Numbered from the stretch's first letter, positions 1-9,531 are shown. The stretch: 64,000 nt of DNA from Bradyrhizobium macuxiense (GCF_007993935.1 NZ_VITY01000003.1:434001-498000); one strand, 5' to 3'. The notes: generated by a model from the letters alone, not told the origin. A program made the numbers and translations.

Positions 1-1
1 G

Positions 2-2374
2 CTCACCATCACCGACCTCGATCCGATGCGGTTCGCGCTGCTGTTCGAGCGCTTCCTCAATCCGGAACGCGTCTCGATGCCGGACTTCGACATCGACTTC
101 TGCCAGGACCGCCGCGGCGAGGTGATCCAGTACGTGCAGGAGCGCTACGGCCGCGACCAGGTGGCGCAGATCATCACCTTCGGTACGTTGCAGGCGCGCG
201 GCGTGCTGCGCGACGTCGGGCGCGTGCTGCAGATGCCGTACGGGCAGGTCGACAAGCTGACCAAGCTGGTGCCGCAGAATCCCGCAGCTCCCGTGACGCT
301 GGCGCAGGCGATCGAGGGCGAGCCCAAGTTACAGGCGTTCCGCGACGAGGATCCGGTGGTGGCGCGTGCCTTCGACATCGCGCAGCGCCTCGAGGGCCTG
401 ACGCGCCACGCCTCGACCCACGCCGCAGGTATCGTGATCGGTGACCGGCCGCTGAGCGAGCTGGTGCCGATGTACCGCGATCCGAAATCCGACATGCCGG
501 TCACCCAGTTCAACATGAAATGGGTCGAGCCGGCGGGGCTCGTGAAGTTCGACTTCCTCGGCCTCAAGACGCTGACGGTGCTCGACGTCGCGGTCAAGCT
601 GCTCAAGCAGCGTGACGTCCATGTCGACCTCGCGACGCTGCCGATCGACGATGCGCCGAGCTACCAGATGCTGGCGCGGGGCGATGTGGTCGGCGTGTTC
701 CAGGTGGAAAGCCAGGGCATGCGGCGCGCGCTGATCGACATGCGGCCGGACCGCTTCGAGGACATCATCGCGCTGGTGGCGCTGTATCGCCCGGGCCCGA
801 TGGCGAACATCCCGACCTATTGCGCGCGCAAGCACGGCGACGAGGAATCGGAATATCTGCACCCGATCCTGGAGCCGATCCTGAAGGAGACCTTCGGCGT
901 CATCATCTATCAGGAACAGGTGATGCAGATCGCGCAGCAGATGGCGGGCTACTCGCTCGGCCAGGCCGACCTGCTGCGGCGCGCGATGGGCAAGAAGATT
1001 CGCGCCGAGATGGACAAGCAGCGCGACATCTTCGTCGCCGGCGCGATGAAGAACGGCGTGGGGAAAGGGCAGGCGGAGACGATCTTCGAGCTGCTCGCCA
1101 AGTTCGCCGACTACGGCTTCAACAAGAGCCACGCGGCGGCCTATGCGCTGGTGTCGTACCACACCGCCTACATGAAGGCGCATTACCCGGTCGAGTTCCT
1201 GGCGGCGTCGATGACGCTGGAACTCAACAACACCGACAAGCTGTCCGAATTCCGCTCCGAGGCGCAGCGGCTCGGCATCAAGGTCGAGGCGCCCAACATC
1301 AACCGCTCCGGCCCGACCTTCGAGGTCAGCGGCAACACGATCTATTACGCGCTCGCCGCGCTGAAGGGCGTCGGCATCCAGGCGGTGGAGCAGATCATCG
1401 CCGAGCGCAACAAGAAGGGCGCCTTCACCTCGCTCGCCGATTTCGCCGCGCGGGTCAGCCCGCGCGCCGTCAACAAGCGGATCATCGAGAGCCTTGCGGC
1501 GGCCGGCGCCTTCGACACGCTGGACCCGAACCGGGCCCGCGTATTTGCCGGCGCCGATGCGATCCTCGCGGCGTGCCAGCGCAGCCACGAGGCGGCGACC
1601 TCGGGCCAGAACGACATGTTCGGCAGCGCGCCGGATGCGCCCAGCATCACGCTGCCGCAGGTCGAGCCGTGGCTGCCCGCGGACCGGCTGCGGCGCGAAT
1701 ATGATGCGATCGGCTTCTTCCTGTCGGGCCATCCGCTCGACGACTATGCGACCGCGCTGAAACGGCTGCGCGTGCAATCCTGGGCGGAATTCTCGCGCGC
1801 GGTGAAGACCGGCGCGACCGCGGGCAAGGTCGCGGCAACCGTCGTGTCGCGCATGGAGCGGCGCACCAAGACCGGCAACAAGATGGGCATCATGGGCCTG
1901 TCGGATCCGACCGGCCATTTCGAGGCGGTGCTGTTCTCCGAGGGACTTGCGCAGTACCGCGATGTGCTCGAGCCCGGCGCGGCCGTGCTGCTGCAACTCG
2001 GCGCCGAGCTGCAGGGCGAGGACGTGCGGGCGCGGGTGCTGCACGCCGAGCCGCTGGATCATGCCGCGGCCAAGACGCAGAAGGGCCTGCGGATCTTCGT
2101 GCGCGACACCAAGCCGTTGGAATCGATCGCCCGTCGGCTCAACATGCCGGAGGCCGCGCCCGCGCCGGGTGGCGCTGCAAAGCCGCCAGCGGTCAAGCCC
2201 GCGCCGGCAGCTGCGCCGCCGGCAGGTGCAGCCGACGGCGACGTCTCGCTGGTGATGATGCTCGACCTCGAGACCGAGGTGGAGATGAAGCTGCCCGGTC
2301 GCTACAAGGTGTCGCCGCAGATTGCCGGCGCGCTCAAGGCCGTCGCCGGCGTGGTCGACGTCCAGACGCTGTAG
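2..2374 (+). CDS. dnaE: DNA polymerase III subunit alpha (3' part of gene)
   Basis: Replicative polymerase catalytic subunit, partial: the frame is open to the left edge (first full codon at base 2), so the PHP domain and the start of the palm are missing. About 790 of the roughly 1,150-1,170 residues usual for the family are present. The acidic motif PDFDIDF lies at about base 80-100 and the third catalytic Asp is in GLVKFDFLGL near 540. A helix-hairpin-helix (LAALKGVGIQAVEQI) follows near 1,350, then an OB-fold region and an Ala/Pro-rich linker before the C-terminal tail. The stop is TAG at 2372. Identification is secure. Confidence 0.97.
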   Translation, partial: LTITDLDPMRFALLFERFLNPERVSMPDFDIDFCQDRRGEVIQYVQERYGRDQVAQIITFGTLQARGVLRDVGRVLQMPYGQVDKLTKLVPQNPAAPVTLAQAIEGEPKLQAFRDEDPVVARAFDIAQRLEGLTRHASTHAAGIVIGDRPLSELVPMYRDPKSDMPVTQFNMKWVEPAGLVKFDFLGLKTLTVLDVAVKLLKQRDVHVDLATLPIDDAPSYQMLARGDVVGVFQVESQGMRRALIDMRPDRFEDIIALVALYRPGPMANIPTYCARKHGDEESEYLHPILEPILKETFGVIIYQEQVMQIAQQMAGYSLGQADLLRRAMGKKIRAEMDKQRDIFVAGAMKNGVGKGQAETIFELLAKFADYGFNKSHAAAYALVSYHTAYMKAHYPVEFLAASMTLELNNTDKLSEFRSEAQRLGIKVEAPNINRSGPTFEVSGNTIYYALAALKGVGIQAVEQIIAERNKKGAFTSLADFAARVSPRAVNKRIIESLAAAGAFDTLDPNRARVFAGADAILAACQRSHEAATSGQNDMFGSAPDAPSITLPQVEPWLPADRLRREYDAIGFFLSGHPLDDYATALKRLRVQSWAEFSRAVKTGATAGKVAATVVSRMERRTKTGNKMGIMGLSDPTGHFEAVLFSEGLAQYRDVLEPGAAVLLQLGAELQGEDVRARVLHAEPLDHAAAKTQKGLRIFVRDTKPLESIARRLNMPEAAPAPGGAAKPPAVKPAPAAAPPAGAADGDVSLVMMLDLETEVEMKLPGRYKVSPQIAGALKAVAGVVDVQTL

Positions 2375-2578
2375 GGGCAGGGCGATCGCATTCGGCTTCC
2401 AAAGGAGCGATGCTTCGCTGCGCTTACCCAGGCGCAAAATGAAGACATTTCAATTTTGCATCGATCGAGGCGTCAGGCGGTTCGAGAAGGCGGCCATCTT
2501 GCTCGCCAGGCCCGCGACCACCATCGCCCTTCCTTTTGAGAGCGATACCGCTCGCGGCTACCGAAACCTGTTGATCCC

Positions 2579-3439
2579 TCAGCTTGCCGGATTGCGCGCC
2601 GTGACGATCCACGTCGCGCCGTCGATCATCACCGACCGCTCGCCGGGGCGATCCGCGAAGGCGGCACGAACGGCGGCCGAGGCGCGGTCGCGGATGTCGT
2701 CGGGCTGATCGGCGAGCAGGCGGGACAGCGGGCCGACCTCGAACGTCATCTTCACCGCGTTGTCGATCGCCGCGTCCCGCGTCGCGCCCTCGCCAAACGG
2801 GACGGAAACATCGAATGGCTCGATAGCAATATCGGTGAGGCCGGCCGCCGTCAGGATGCGAGCCACCCGCCCCCGGTCGCCGAACGAGAATGGACCGGGC
2901 GCTTCGGGATCGGGCAGCGCCGTCGGTGGGACGATGCCTTTGATCGCGCCCATCGGCAGGCGCACCCAATCGTTCTCGGCCGCGCCACGCCAGCAGACGA
3001 AAGCGATCCGCCCGCCCGGCTTGAGCGCGCGGCGCATATGGGCGAACGCCGCTGTCGGATCGTCGAAGAACATCACCCCGAAACGCGAGAACAAGATGTC
3101 GAACGCCCCCTCGGGCAGCTCGGCGCTGCTGGCGTCGGCCACCCGGAACAGGGCCGGCGTATGCTGTGGCGCAAGCGCGCGCGCTCGGGCGATTAGCGGT
3201 TCGGATATGTCCACGCCCAGCACTTGGCCCCCCGCGCCGACGCGGTCGGCCAGAGCCAGAGTAGACGCGCCCGCGCCGCAGCCGACGTCGAGCACGCGCT
3301 CGCCCGCCGCGGGCGCGGCGGCTTCGATCGCAGCCTCGCCGAACACCGCCAGCCTGGCGTCGAGCCGGGCCTGGTGGGCGATCCACCGCTCGCCGCTTTG
3401 GCCATTCCAGTCGGGACGATCGCCATTGTGCTGCGCCAT
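2579..3439 (-). CDS. class I SAM-dependent methyltransferase
   Basis: A 286-residue methyltransferase with the glycine-rich SAM-binding motif VLDVGCGAGAS near residue 50, an acidic motif II (VLGVDIS), and the later motif FDILFSRFGVMFFDD typical of UbiE/Methyltransf_11 proteins. The frame is open further upstream, to 3556, but the ATG at 3439 has a strong AAGGAG 5 nt before it and begins the conserved part, so I place the start there. The substrate is unknown. It is the last of four minus-strand genes between dnaE and rpsB, with a 131-bp gap from the next one. Confidence 0.85.
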   Translation of the reverse strand: MAQHNGDRPDWNGQSGERWIAHQARLDARLAVFGEAAIEAAAPAAGERVLDVGCGAGASTLALADRVGAGGQVLGVDISEPLIARARALAPQHTPALFRVADASSAELPEGAFDILFSRFGVMFFDDPTAAFAHMRRALKPGGRIAFVCWRGAAENDWVRLPMGAIKGIVPPTALPDPEAPGPFSFGDRGRVARILTAAGLTDIAIEPFDVSVPFGEGATRDAAIDNAVKMTFEVGPLSRLLADQPDDIRDRASAAVRAAFADRPGERSVMIDGATWIVTARNPAS

Positions 3440-3570
3440 GACATCTCCTTGTTCTGATTCGTTCTTAACTAAGCTGTCCGATGCCAAAGCGCGCTTCGTC
3501 TCCAGCGAGCCCGCCTCCACCAGTGATAAGGCGCCTTGCGCTGATGGCGGCATCACACGAATGGTTCGCG

Positions 3571-4029
3571 TTAGCTCACGATTGGGCCAGCCGCAGCTTC
3601 ATCCAAACCAGCACGAGCTTGGATAGCGAGGCTTCGTTCTGCAGCCTGCGAGTCGAAGTATTCCTCAATCGAATAAACCTTGCCCCATCGCAACTTGAAG
3701 ACGTGGACGCCCCTGTTCACATACAAGCTTTGGCCGTCAAGGAGCCTCGCGTTGGCCCGCCACTTGACGAACACTGTGGTATTCCATGGCCAACCCGTCA
3801 CCTCGACCTGCTCAATATCTATGTGAAGCTTCGGGAAAACACGGCCCATGCGCTCGAACCACTGCTTCACCGATTGCTTTCCATGTCGCTCACCCCCCAA
3901 CGCATGATTTCCGGCAACCCAGTGATACGCGTTTGGTGTTAGGCCTTTTGCAGCATCATCCCAACGCTGGTTGTTGACATGATCGAAGCTCCTGCGGATC
4001 TCTTTTTTGACAATTAGACTGTAAACCAT
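3571..4029 (-). CDS. SnoaL/NTF2-like protein
   Basis: A 152-residue protein with the layout of the SnoaL/NTF2 cone fold: an N-terminal helix (FDHVNNQRWDDAAKGL), a central helix and strands, and a C-terminal WGKVYSIEEYFDSQ strand-helix. Members include polyketide cyclases, dehydratases and proteins of unknown role. Active-site residues cannot be assigned from sequence alone. The start at 4029 has a G-rich ribosome-binding site (GGGGGC), and 46 extra upstream codons that stay open look non-coding. It lies downstream of the ICMT-like gene on the same strand and may share its transcript. Confidence 0.7.
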   Translation of the reverse strand: MVYSLIVKKEIRRSFDHVNNQRWDDAAKGLTPNAYHWVAGNHALGGERHGKQSVKQWFERMGRVFPKLHIDIEQVEVTGWPWNTTVFVKWRANARLLDGQSLYVNRGVHVFKLRWGKVYSIEEYFDSQAAERSLAIQARAGLDEAAAGPIVS

Positions 4030-4170
4030 TGATGCCCCCTGTTTTGGATAGCCGCCGGCTCTGCAAGACGGATGGATACTTTCCAGATACTGAGCTGCTC
4101 CGGGTAACGACGGCGATCTGTTGGGAAAGCTGGCTGACGGGCGGCCACGCAGACGACAGCGGCGCAATAG

Positions 4171-4650
4171 TCAAAGCCAGCGGCGAACCTCGGCCTTGTA
4201 GCGGCGGTAGTCGTCGCCGAACTTCGCTTCGAGATAGCGCTCCTCGCGGCTGATCACCTGCGTCTGGATCGCGATCAGCACCAACGGGAGCAAGGCGAAG
4301 GCGATCGGCCCGTCGAAGCCGATCGCAAGGCCGGCATAAATAAGCGCCATGCCGAGATACATGGGATTGCGGGTCCAACGATAAGGGCCGGTCGTTGCGA
4401 TGAGGGTCGTTGGCTGCGACGGCGGAACGTTGGTGCCCAGCCGCCGGAACAGCCCCGCCGCCGCAAGCATCATCGTCGCGCCGGCAACGAACAGCAGCGC
4501 GCCGGTCGCGACCAGCAACCGCCAGTCGATGCTGAAAGAGCGCGGGGTGATGAAGCGCTCCGCCGCCAGCCCCAACAGCAGCGCTCCCAGATAGACGAAG
4601 GGCGGAGGGAAGCGCACACCCGCGCTGTCCGGTTCGACGGCCTTGCTCAT
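4171..4650 (-). CDS. isoprenylcysteine carboxyl methyltransferase-like membrane protein
   Basis: A 159-residue polytopic protein of the ICMT/phospholipid-methyltransferase family. It has about four hydrophobic segments, the motif GPYRWTRNPMYLG (SAM-binding RNPMY signature) in the middle, and a C-terminal EERYLEAKFGDDYRRY tail, which is the usual layout of these inner-membrane methyltransferases. Bacterial members act on varied small hydrophobic substrates, so the substrate is not predictable. It starts 15 nt after the FAD-oxidoreductase stop codon, so the two genes are almost certainly cotranscribed under the nearby TetR regulator. Confidence 0.82.
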   Translation of the reverse strand: MSKAVEPDSAGVRFPPPFVYLGALLLGLAAERFITPRSFSIDWRLLVATGALLFVAGATMMLAAAGLFRRLGTNVPPSQPTTLIATTGPYRWTRNPMYLGMALIYAGLAIGFDGPIAFALLPLVLIAIQTQVISREERYLEAKFGDDYRRYKAEVRRWL

Positions 4651-4665
4651 CCTGCATCTGTGCTC

Positions 4666-5562
4666 TCAAACTACCATCGACTGCTGGGCGAAGATTCCCG
4701 CCATCGCGCCGTGCGATGATGCCAGGGTGACCGATGGCGGCGTGATGGGGTTGGCGAGGTCGCCGGCAGCGTAGATACCGGGCATGCTGGTTTCGCGGCG
4801 CTCGTCGACTTTGAGGATGATGCCGAGGGGCGTAGCCACGGTGGCAAGGCCCAGTGATTCATGCAGGCTTGCGGACGGCTTGTTGCGCGGATGTGCGAAC
4901 AGGATGTCGACCGCGACATTGGGGCCCGTATCGAGCTTGACGGTGGCGTTATGGCCCCCGTGATGGGCGATCTCGATGATCCGGCCATCGACGACAGGTG
5001 TCTTGCGGCGCGCCAGATCGGCCCGGATATCGGGCGGAATGTCGTGACCATTGGCGAAGAGCGTCAACCTGTCGGTCCAATCGTGGAACAACCTGACCTG
5101 ATTGTGCGACTGCGGGCCGGACCAGACGAGGCCCCAATGCTGACCGGCGACTTCAAAGCCGTCGCAATACGGACAAGGCACGATGGAGGTGCCCCAGCCT
5201 TCGGCAAAGCCCGGAATATCAGGCATCTGGTCGGCGACGCCATAGCTCAGGATCAGGCGACGCGCCCCAAAGCTTTCGCCATCGGAAGTGAGGACGTTGA
5301 AATCGTCGATGGCGCCGGAGACGCTTTCGGCCCGGGCACTGACCAGCTTGATCGTGGGATAACGCGCCAACTGCCGTCGCGCCTCGGCCAGGATGTCCAG
5401 CGGCGGCTTGTGATCGTGGCCGAGCAGTCCATGCGAGTGGCCGGCGAACCGGTTGCGTGGCAGGCCGGTATCGAGAACGGTGACCTTGCGGCGGGCACGG
5501 CCGAGCTGCAGGGCGCCGGCGAGACCGGCAAAGCTGCCGCCAATGATGATGACGTCATCCAT
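4666..5562 (-). CDS. NAD(P)/FAD-dependent oxidoreductase, thioredoxin-reductase fold
   Basis: A 298-residue flavoprotein. It has an N-terminal FAD-binding Rossmann motif (IIIGGSFAGLAGALQLGRA), a CPYCDG pair of cysteines about residues 140-145 as in thioredoxin reductase, and a C-terminal PGIYAAGDL FAD motif. The central NADPH motif is weak (GLVWSGPQSHN instead of GxGxxA), so it may use another donor or none, and calling it TrxB is not justified. ATG 5562 is chosen because AGGAG lies 9 nt upstream. A GTG at 5592 without a ribosome-binding site would add ten residues. It is divergent from the TetR gene and leads the operon with the ICMT-like gene. Confidence 0.85.
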   Translation of the reverse strand: MDDVIIIGGSFAGLAGALQLGRARRKVTVLDTGLPRNRFAGHSHGLLGHDHKPPLDILAEARRQLARYPTIKLVSARAESVSGAIDDFNVLTSDGESFGARRLILSYGVADQMPDIPGFAEGWGTSIVPCPYCDGFEVAGQHWGLVWSGPQSHNQVRLFHDWTDRLTLFANGHDIPPDIRADLARRKTPVVDGRIIEIAHHGGHNATVKLDTGPNVAVDILFAHPRNKPSASLHESLGLATVATPLGIILKVDERRETSMPGIYAAGDLANPITPPSVTLASSHGAMAGIFAQQSMVV

Positions 5563-5598
5563 GGTGATGGGCTCCTGCGAAGTGGCTTGCACATTTCA

Positions 5599-5639
5599 GA
5601 TACTGTATGGTATCGTAATGCAAGAATTAGGATACTGTC
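5599..5639. promoter_or_regulatory. probable TetR operator between divergent genes
   Basis: GATACTGTATGGTATC at 5599-5614 is an inverted repeat (GATAC, 6-nt spacer, GTATC). The half-site GATACTGT is repeated at 5631-5638. It lies in the 93-bp gap between the FAD-oxidoreductase and TetR starts, where a TetR repressor would control both genes. The repeat is seen directly; the binding is inferred. Confidence 0.6.
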
Positions 5640-5655
5640 AAGTACTGGAATTGTC

Positions 5656-6330
5656 GTGACCGAAAACAGCCAGGGCCGGCGCGGCCGGCCCGCTAACGAG
5701 GCGCTTGGCCCAACGATCGTCGACGCCGCGCGCGAACTCTTTGTGGAGTTGGGTTTTCAAGCGACGACATTGGACAAGGTCGCCCAGCGGGCGAAGATAT
5801 CCAAGCTCAGCATCTACAGGCACTTCGAGAACAAGGAGGCGCTGTTCAGCGCGGCCATGGCGGCCGGCTGCCATCAGTTGTTTGCACCACAAGCCCTTCT
5901 TGAAGGCGTCGACGGTTCGGTCGAAGATCAGCTGATGGCGGTGGGATCATTACTGCTTCGCACGTTGCTGAGATCAGACGTCCGCAGTGTCGAAGCCATG
6001 GTCATGGCCGACAAGACGAGTCAAAACGCGTTAAGCAAGCTCCATTTTGAAGCCGGCCCCGCTTATGTCATCGCCCAAATCGAGGCCCTCTTGCGTCAGT
6101 TGCACGCGAAGGCGGTTCTGAACGTGCCCGATCCTCTCGGGTCCGCCCGCTTGTTTGCCGCGCTTTTCAAAGGATCCGATCTCCTGATGATCGCACGCTT
6201 CGATCAGGCGAAAGCAGAGGACCACAACGAAATCGAATCCTATTGCCGGTCGGCCGTCGCCATGTTCATCGCCGCGCACCGTGGCAACGACCACGCCGGC
6301 GGAGACCCAAGGTCAAAAGACAAAATTTGA
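5656..6330 (+). CDS. TetR/AcrR family transcriptional regulator
   Basis: A 224-residue regulator with a short basic arm (GRRGRPA) and the N-terminal TetR helix-turn-helix (FQATTLDKVAQRAKISKLS, then IYRHFENKEALF). A C-terminal helical ligand domain of the AcrR C-terminal type follows. The frame is open far upstream, but that part is antisense to the flavoprotein; GTG at 5656 gives the normal length although the ribosome-binding site is weak. Its position divergent to the flavoprotein/ICMT genes, with an inverted repeat between, suggests local autoregulated repression. The inducer is unknown. Confidence 0.88.
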   Translation: MTENSQGRRGRPANEALGPTIVDAARELFVELGFQATTLDKVAQRAKISKLSIYRHFENKEALFSAAMAAGCHQLFAPQALLEGVDGSVEDQLMAVGSLLLRTLLRSDVRSVEAMVMADKTSQNALSKLHFEAGPAYVIAQIEALLRQLHAKAVLNVPDPLGSARLFAALFKGSDLLMIARFDQAKAEDHNEIESYCRSAVAMFIAAHRGNDHAGGDPRSKDKI

Positions 6331-6487
6331 ATCGTGCGTGACCGCGTCGGTCGCCGGCCTGCTCCTTTGCATGGGGTTGTTTTTCGATATTTTGGCCGCG
6401 CGCACCTGCGATAGCCCTTGGGCCGGCAAACAGGGCCGTTTCGGCACGATTTGAGCCCATCCGGCCGGTGTAACCGGCCATATTTCC

Positions 6488-6515
6488 TTGCTTCTGGCGC
6501 AAATCGCGCTATATA
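6488..6515 (+). promoter_or_regulatory. candidate sigma-70 promoter of rpsB
   Basis: TTGCTT (6488-6493) and TATATA (6510-6515) are spaced by 16 nt, about 110 nt upstream of rpsB, in the 297-bp gap after the TetR gene. It is the best -35/-10 pair in the gap and the only AT-rich spot. The rest of the gap shows nothing else I can name. It is likely the head of the rpsB-tsf-pyrH-frr transcript. Confidence 0.5.
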
Positions 6516-6627
6516 CCGCGCCATCTCACACGGAAACATGGCTCTCAAAGGCCGTCCGGTGGCAACCGGGCCATTCAGGCGCGTTTGCTCACACGTTTCC
6601 GGAGGAACCAACCGGAGAATTAGATCT

Positions 6628-7620
6628 ATGTCGCTGCCCGAATTCAACATGCGTCAGCTTTTGGAAGCCGGCGTTCACTTTGGCCACCAGGCCCACCGCT
6701 GGAATCCGAAGATGCAGGATTACATCTTCGGCGCCCGCAACAACATCCACATCATCGACCTCGCGCAGACCGTGCCGATGCTGCACCGTGCCCTGCAGGC
6801 GGTCAGCGATACCGTCGCCAAGGGCGGCCGCATCCTGTTCGTCGGCACCAAGCGCTCGGCCCAGGACGGCGTTGCCGATGCGGCCAAGCGTTCGGCCCAG
6901 TATTTCGTCAATTCGCGCTGGCTCGGCGGCACGCTGACCAACTGGAAGACGATCTCGGCCTCGATCAAGCGCCTGCGCCATCTCGACGACGTGCTGTCGT
7001 CGGGCGAAGCCAACTCCTACACCAAGAAGGAGCGCCTGACGCTGCAGCGCGAGCGCGACAAGCTCGACCGTTCGCTCGGCGGCATCAAGGACATGGGCGG
7101 TCTTCCCGACATGATCTTCGTGATCGACACCAACAAGGAAGACATCGCGATCCAGGAAGCCCAGCGGCTCAACATCCCGGTCGCGGCGATCGTCGACACC
7201 AATTCGGACCCGAAGGGCATCACCTATGTGGTGCCGGGCAATGACGACGCCGGCCGCGCGATCTCGCTGTATTGCGACCTCGTGGCGCGCGCCGCCATCG
7301 ACGGCATCTCGCGCGCTCAGGGCGATTCCGGAATCGATATCGGCGCCTCGGCTGCGCCGGTGCAGGAAGACCTCCCGGCGGCTGCGCCGTCCGGGTTCCA
7401 GGGCCTCGCTGGTCCGCGCGGCACCGCCGACAACCTGAAGAAGCTCACCGGCGTGTCCGGTGCGATCGAGAAGAAGCTCAACGACCTCGGCATCTTCCAC
7501 TACTGGCAGCTCGCCGAGCTCGACCACGACACCGCGCACAAGATCGGCGAAGAAGTCGGTCTGCCGAGCCGTGCCGACGCCTGGGTCGCCCAGGCCAAGA
7601 CGCTCGCCGAAGCGGAATAA
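6628..7620 (+). CDS. rpsB: 30S ribosomal protein S2 with C-terminal helix-hairpin-helix tail
   Basis: Small-subunit protein S2, needed for S1 docking on the 30S. The S2 core covers residues 1-230 ([19 protein letters not shown] near the start, [23 protein letters not shown]). A linker rich in Ala and Pro follows, and then a 60-residue tail ([20 protein letters not shown]) that reads as helix-hairpin-helix units. Total length is 330 residues against about 240 in E. coli; the long form is common in Rhizobiales. ATG 6628 is chosen as the conserved S2 start; GGAG lies 12-15 nt before it. It opens the rpsB-tsf-pyrH-frr cluster. Confidence 0.97.
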   Translation: MSLPEFNMRQLLEAGVHFGHQAHRWNPKMQDYIFGARNNIHIIDLAQTVPMLHRALQAVSDTVAKGGRILFVGTKRSAQDGVADAAKRSAQYFVNSRWLGGTLTNWKTISASIKRLRHLDDVLSSGEANSYTKKERLTLQRERDKLDRSLGGIKDMGGLPDMIFVIDTNKEDIAIQEAQRLNIPVAAIVDTNSDPKGITYVVPGNDDAGRAISLYCDLVARAAIDGISRAQGDSGIDIGASAAPVQEDLPAAAPSGFQGLAGPRGTADNLKKLTGVSGAIEKKLNDLGIFHYWQLAELDHDTAHKIGEEVGLPSRADAWVAQAKTLAEAE

Positions 7621-7634
7621 CAGTTACGCGGCGT

Positions 7635-7715
7635 GGCCGGGGTCTGCCCGGCCGCCGCTTTGCTTCCACGAACAACGATTTCCCTGTTGCAGACAGCGGC
7701 GCCATCGGGCGCCGC
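7635..7715 (+). promoter_or_regulatory. two GC hairpins in the rpsB-tsf gap
   Basis: GGCCGGG/CCCGGCC (7635-7641/7647-7653, 5-nt loop) and GCGGCGCC/GGCGCCGC (7696-7703/7708-7715, 4-nt loop). Neither has a clear T tract, so they may be partial attenuators, RNase-processing signals or mRNA stabilisers rather than full terminators. Confidence 0.5.
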
Positions 7716-7747
7716 GGTTTCTGTACAGGCAAGAAGGACATTGAACG

Positions 7748-8671
7748 ATGGCAACGATCTCTGCAGCGATGGTCAAGGAACTCCGCGAGTCGACCGGCGC
7801 GGGCATGATGGATTGCAAGGCGGCGCTGACCGAGACCGACGGCGACATGACGGCGGCGCAGGATTGGCTGCGCAAGAAGGGCCTCTCCAAGGCCGCCAAG
7901 AAGGCCGGCCGCGTGGCGGCCGAGGGCCTGATCGGCGCGCTGACCTCGGGCACCAAGGGCGTGCTGGTCGAGGTCAATTCGGAGACCGACTTCGTTGCGC
8001 GCAACGAGCAGTTCCAGGGCCTGGTCAAGATGATCGCGCAGGTCGCGCTGAAACACGGCTCCGACGTCGAGGCCATCAAGGCCGCCAAGGTCGGCGACTT
8101 CACGGTCGAGCGGGCGATCTCGGACGCGATCGCGACCATCGGCGAGAACATGTCGCTGCGCCGCGCCGCTTCGCTCGAGGTGAGCAAGGGCGTGGTGTCG
8201 AGCTACGTCCACAACGCCGTCGTCGAGGGCGCCGGCAAGATCGGCGTGATCGTGGCGCTGGAGTCCGCCGGCAAGACCGACGAGCTCGCGGTCCTCGGCC
8301 GCCAGCTCGCGATGCATGTCGCGGCGGCGAAGCCGCTGGCGCTCGACCCGGCCGGGCTCGATCCGGAGACCGTCAAGCGCGAGAAGGACGTGCTGGCCGA
8401 CAAGTACCGCCAGCAGGGCAAGCCCGAGAACGTCATCGAGAAGATCGTCGATTCCGGCCTGAAGACCTACTACAAGGAGGTCTGCCTCCTCGATCAGGCC
8501 TTCATCCACGACAGCGGCAAGTCGGTTGCCCAGGCGGTGAAGGAAGCTGAGGGTAAGGTCGGCGGGCCGATCAAAATCGCTGGCTTTGTGAACTATGCTC
8601 TCGGTGAGGGAATCGAGAAGCAGGAAAGCGACTTCGCCGCCGAAGTCGCGGCCGCCAGCGGCAAGAAGTAA
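7748..8671 (+). CDS. tsf: elongation factor Ts
   Basis: Nucleotide exchange factor for EF-Tu, 307 residues, the usual length. It has the N-terminal UBA-like domain ([19 protein letters not shown]), the motif [16 protein letters not shown] that contacts EF-Tu, and a C-terminal VCLLDQAFI segment. ATG 7748 is the conserved family start. It is separated from rpsB by 127 nt holding two hairpins and from pyrH by 70 nt. Confidence 0.98.
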   Translation: MATISAAMVKELRESTGAGMMDCKAALTETDGDMTAAQDWLRKKGLSKAAKKAGRVAAEGLIGALTSGTKGVLVEVNSETDFVARNEQFQGLVKMIAQVALKHGSDVEAIKAAKVGDFTVERAISDAIATIGENMSLRRAASLEVSKGVVSSYVHNAVVEGAGKIGVIVALESAGKTDELAVLGRQLAMHVAAAKPLALDPAGLDPETVKREKDVLADKYRQQGKPENVIEKIVDSGLKTYYKEVCLLDQAFIHDSGKSVAQAVKEAEGKVGGPIKIAGFVNYALGEGIEKQESDFAAEVAAASGKK

Positions 8672-8687
8672 CCGCTGACACCAGGCG

Positions 8688-8706
8688 TCCGGCGCTTTGC
8701 GCCGGA
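8688..8706 (+). promoter_or_regulatory. hairpin in the tsf-pyrH gap
   Basis: TCCGGCGC, TTT loop, GCGCCGGA: a perfect 8-bp stem 17 nt after the tsf stop, with no T tract. Likely an attenuator or processing site between tsf and pyrH. Confidence 0.5.
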
Positions 8707-8741
8707 GGCCTGCCTGCGCGGGATAAGAAAGCGATCGCATC

Positions 8742-9458
8742 ATGGCTGAGCCGATCTATCGTCGCGTGGTGATCAAGCTGTCCGGCGAATATCTGGCCGG
8801 CTCCCACGGGTTCGGTATCGATCAACCGACGGTCGACCGCGTCGCCGACGACCTGATCGCCGCCCGCAAGCTCGGCATCGAGGTCGCCGTCGTGATCGGC
8901 GGCGGCAACATCGTCCGCGGCGTCGAGGTGTCCTCGCGCGGCGTGTCGCGGCCGACCGGCGATACCATGGGCATGCTTGCGACCATGATGAACTGCCTCG
9001 CGCTCGAGGCGGCGATCGAGCGCAAGGGGACCCCGGCGCGGACCTTGTCGGCATTCGTGATGCCGGAGATTTCCGAGCTGTTCACCCGTAGTGCGACGCA
9101 CAAATATCTCGCCGAGGGACGCATCGTCCTGCTCGGCGGTGGAACCGGCAACCCGTTCTTCACCACCGATACCACCGCCGTGCTACGCGCGGCCGAGATC
9201 GGCGCGCAGGCGGTGCTGAAAGCCACCAATGTCGACGGCGTCTACAACGCCGATCCGAAGAAGGACCCCAAAGCCAAGCGCTTCGACCGCCTGACCCATT
9301 CGCAGGCGATCGAGGGCGGCTACAAGGTCATGGACGCGACCGCTTTCGCGCTTGCCCGCGAGACGTCGCTGCCTATCATCGTGTTCTCGATCGCGGAGCC
9401 CGGTTCGATCGGTGCGATTCTGCGCGGGTCCGGACACGGCACGGTCGTCGCCGGCTGA
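8742..9458 (+). CDS. pyrH: UMP kinase
   Basis: Amino-acid-kinase-fold UMP kinase, 238 residues; it phosphorylates UMP to UDP in pyrimidine synthesis and is hexameric and GTP-regulated in bacteria. Visible motifs are [10 protein letters not shown] at the start, [10 protein letters not shown], the active-site region [18 protein letters not shown], and the nucleotide-binding [20 protein letters not shown] 8742 is the family start. It belongs to the conserved rpsB-tsf-pyrH-frr cluster. Confidence 0.98.
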   Translation: MAEPIYRRVVIKLSGEYLAGSHGFGIDQPTVDRVADDLIAARKLGIEVAVVIGGGNIVRGVEVSSRGVSRPTGDTMGMLATMMNCLALEAAIERKGTPARTLSAFVMPEISELFTRSATHKYLAEGRIVLLGGGTGNPFFTTDTTAVLRAAEIGAQAVLKATNVDGVYNADPKKDPKAKRFDRLTHSQAIEGGYKVMDATAFALARETSLPIIVFSIAEPGSIGAILRGSGHGTVVAG

Positions 9459-9470
9459 TTGCCGCGCCTC

Positions 9471-9491
9471 CGGGTCCGGATTTTGGACCCG
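9471..9491 (+). promoter_or_regulatory. hairpin in the pyrH-frr gap
   Basis: CGGGTCC/GGACCCG around a 7-nt loop GGATTTT, 12 nt after the pyrH stop codon. With those between rpsB, tsf and pyrH, every gap in this cluster carries a GC-rich hairpin. Confidence 0.45.
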
Positions 9492-9531
9492 AGGACGTCG
9501 ACAGCCGGTTTCTAGTGAAAGGGAGAACGTC

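Noticed and set aside
329..2437. Long minus-strand open frame opposite dnaE
   Set aside because: Antisense shadow of a clear housekeeping gene in GC-rich DNA; His/Arg-rich composition and no recognisable domain.
4861..5655. Upstream extension of the TetR reading frame
   Set aside because: This part is antisense to the flavoprotein gene; TetR homology begins only after GTG 5656.
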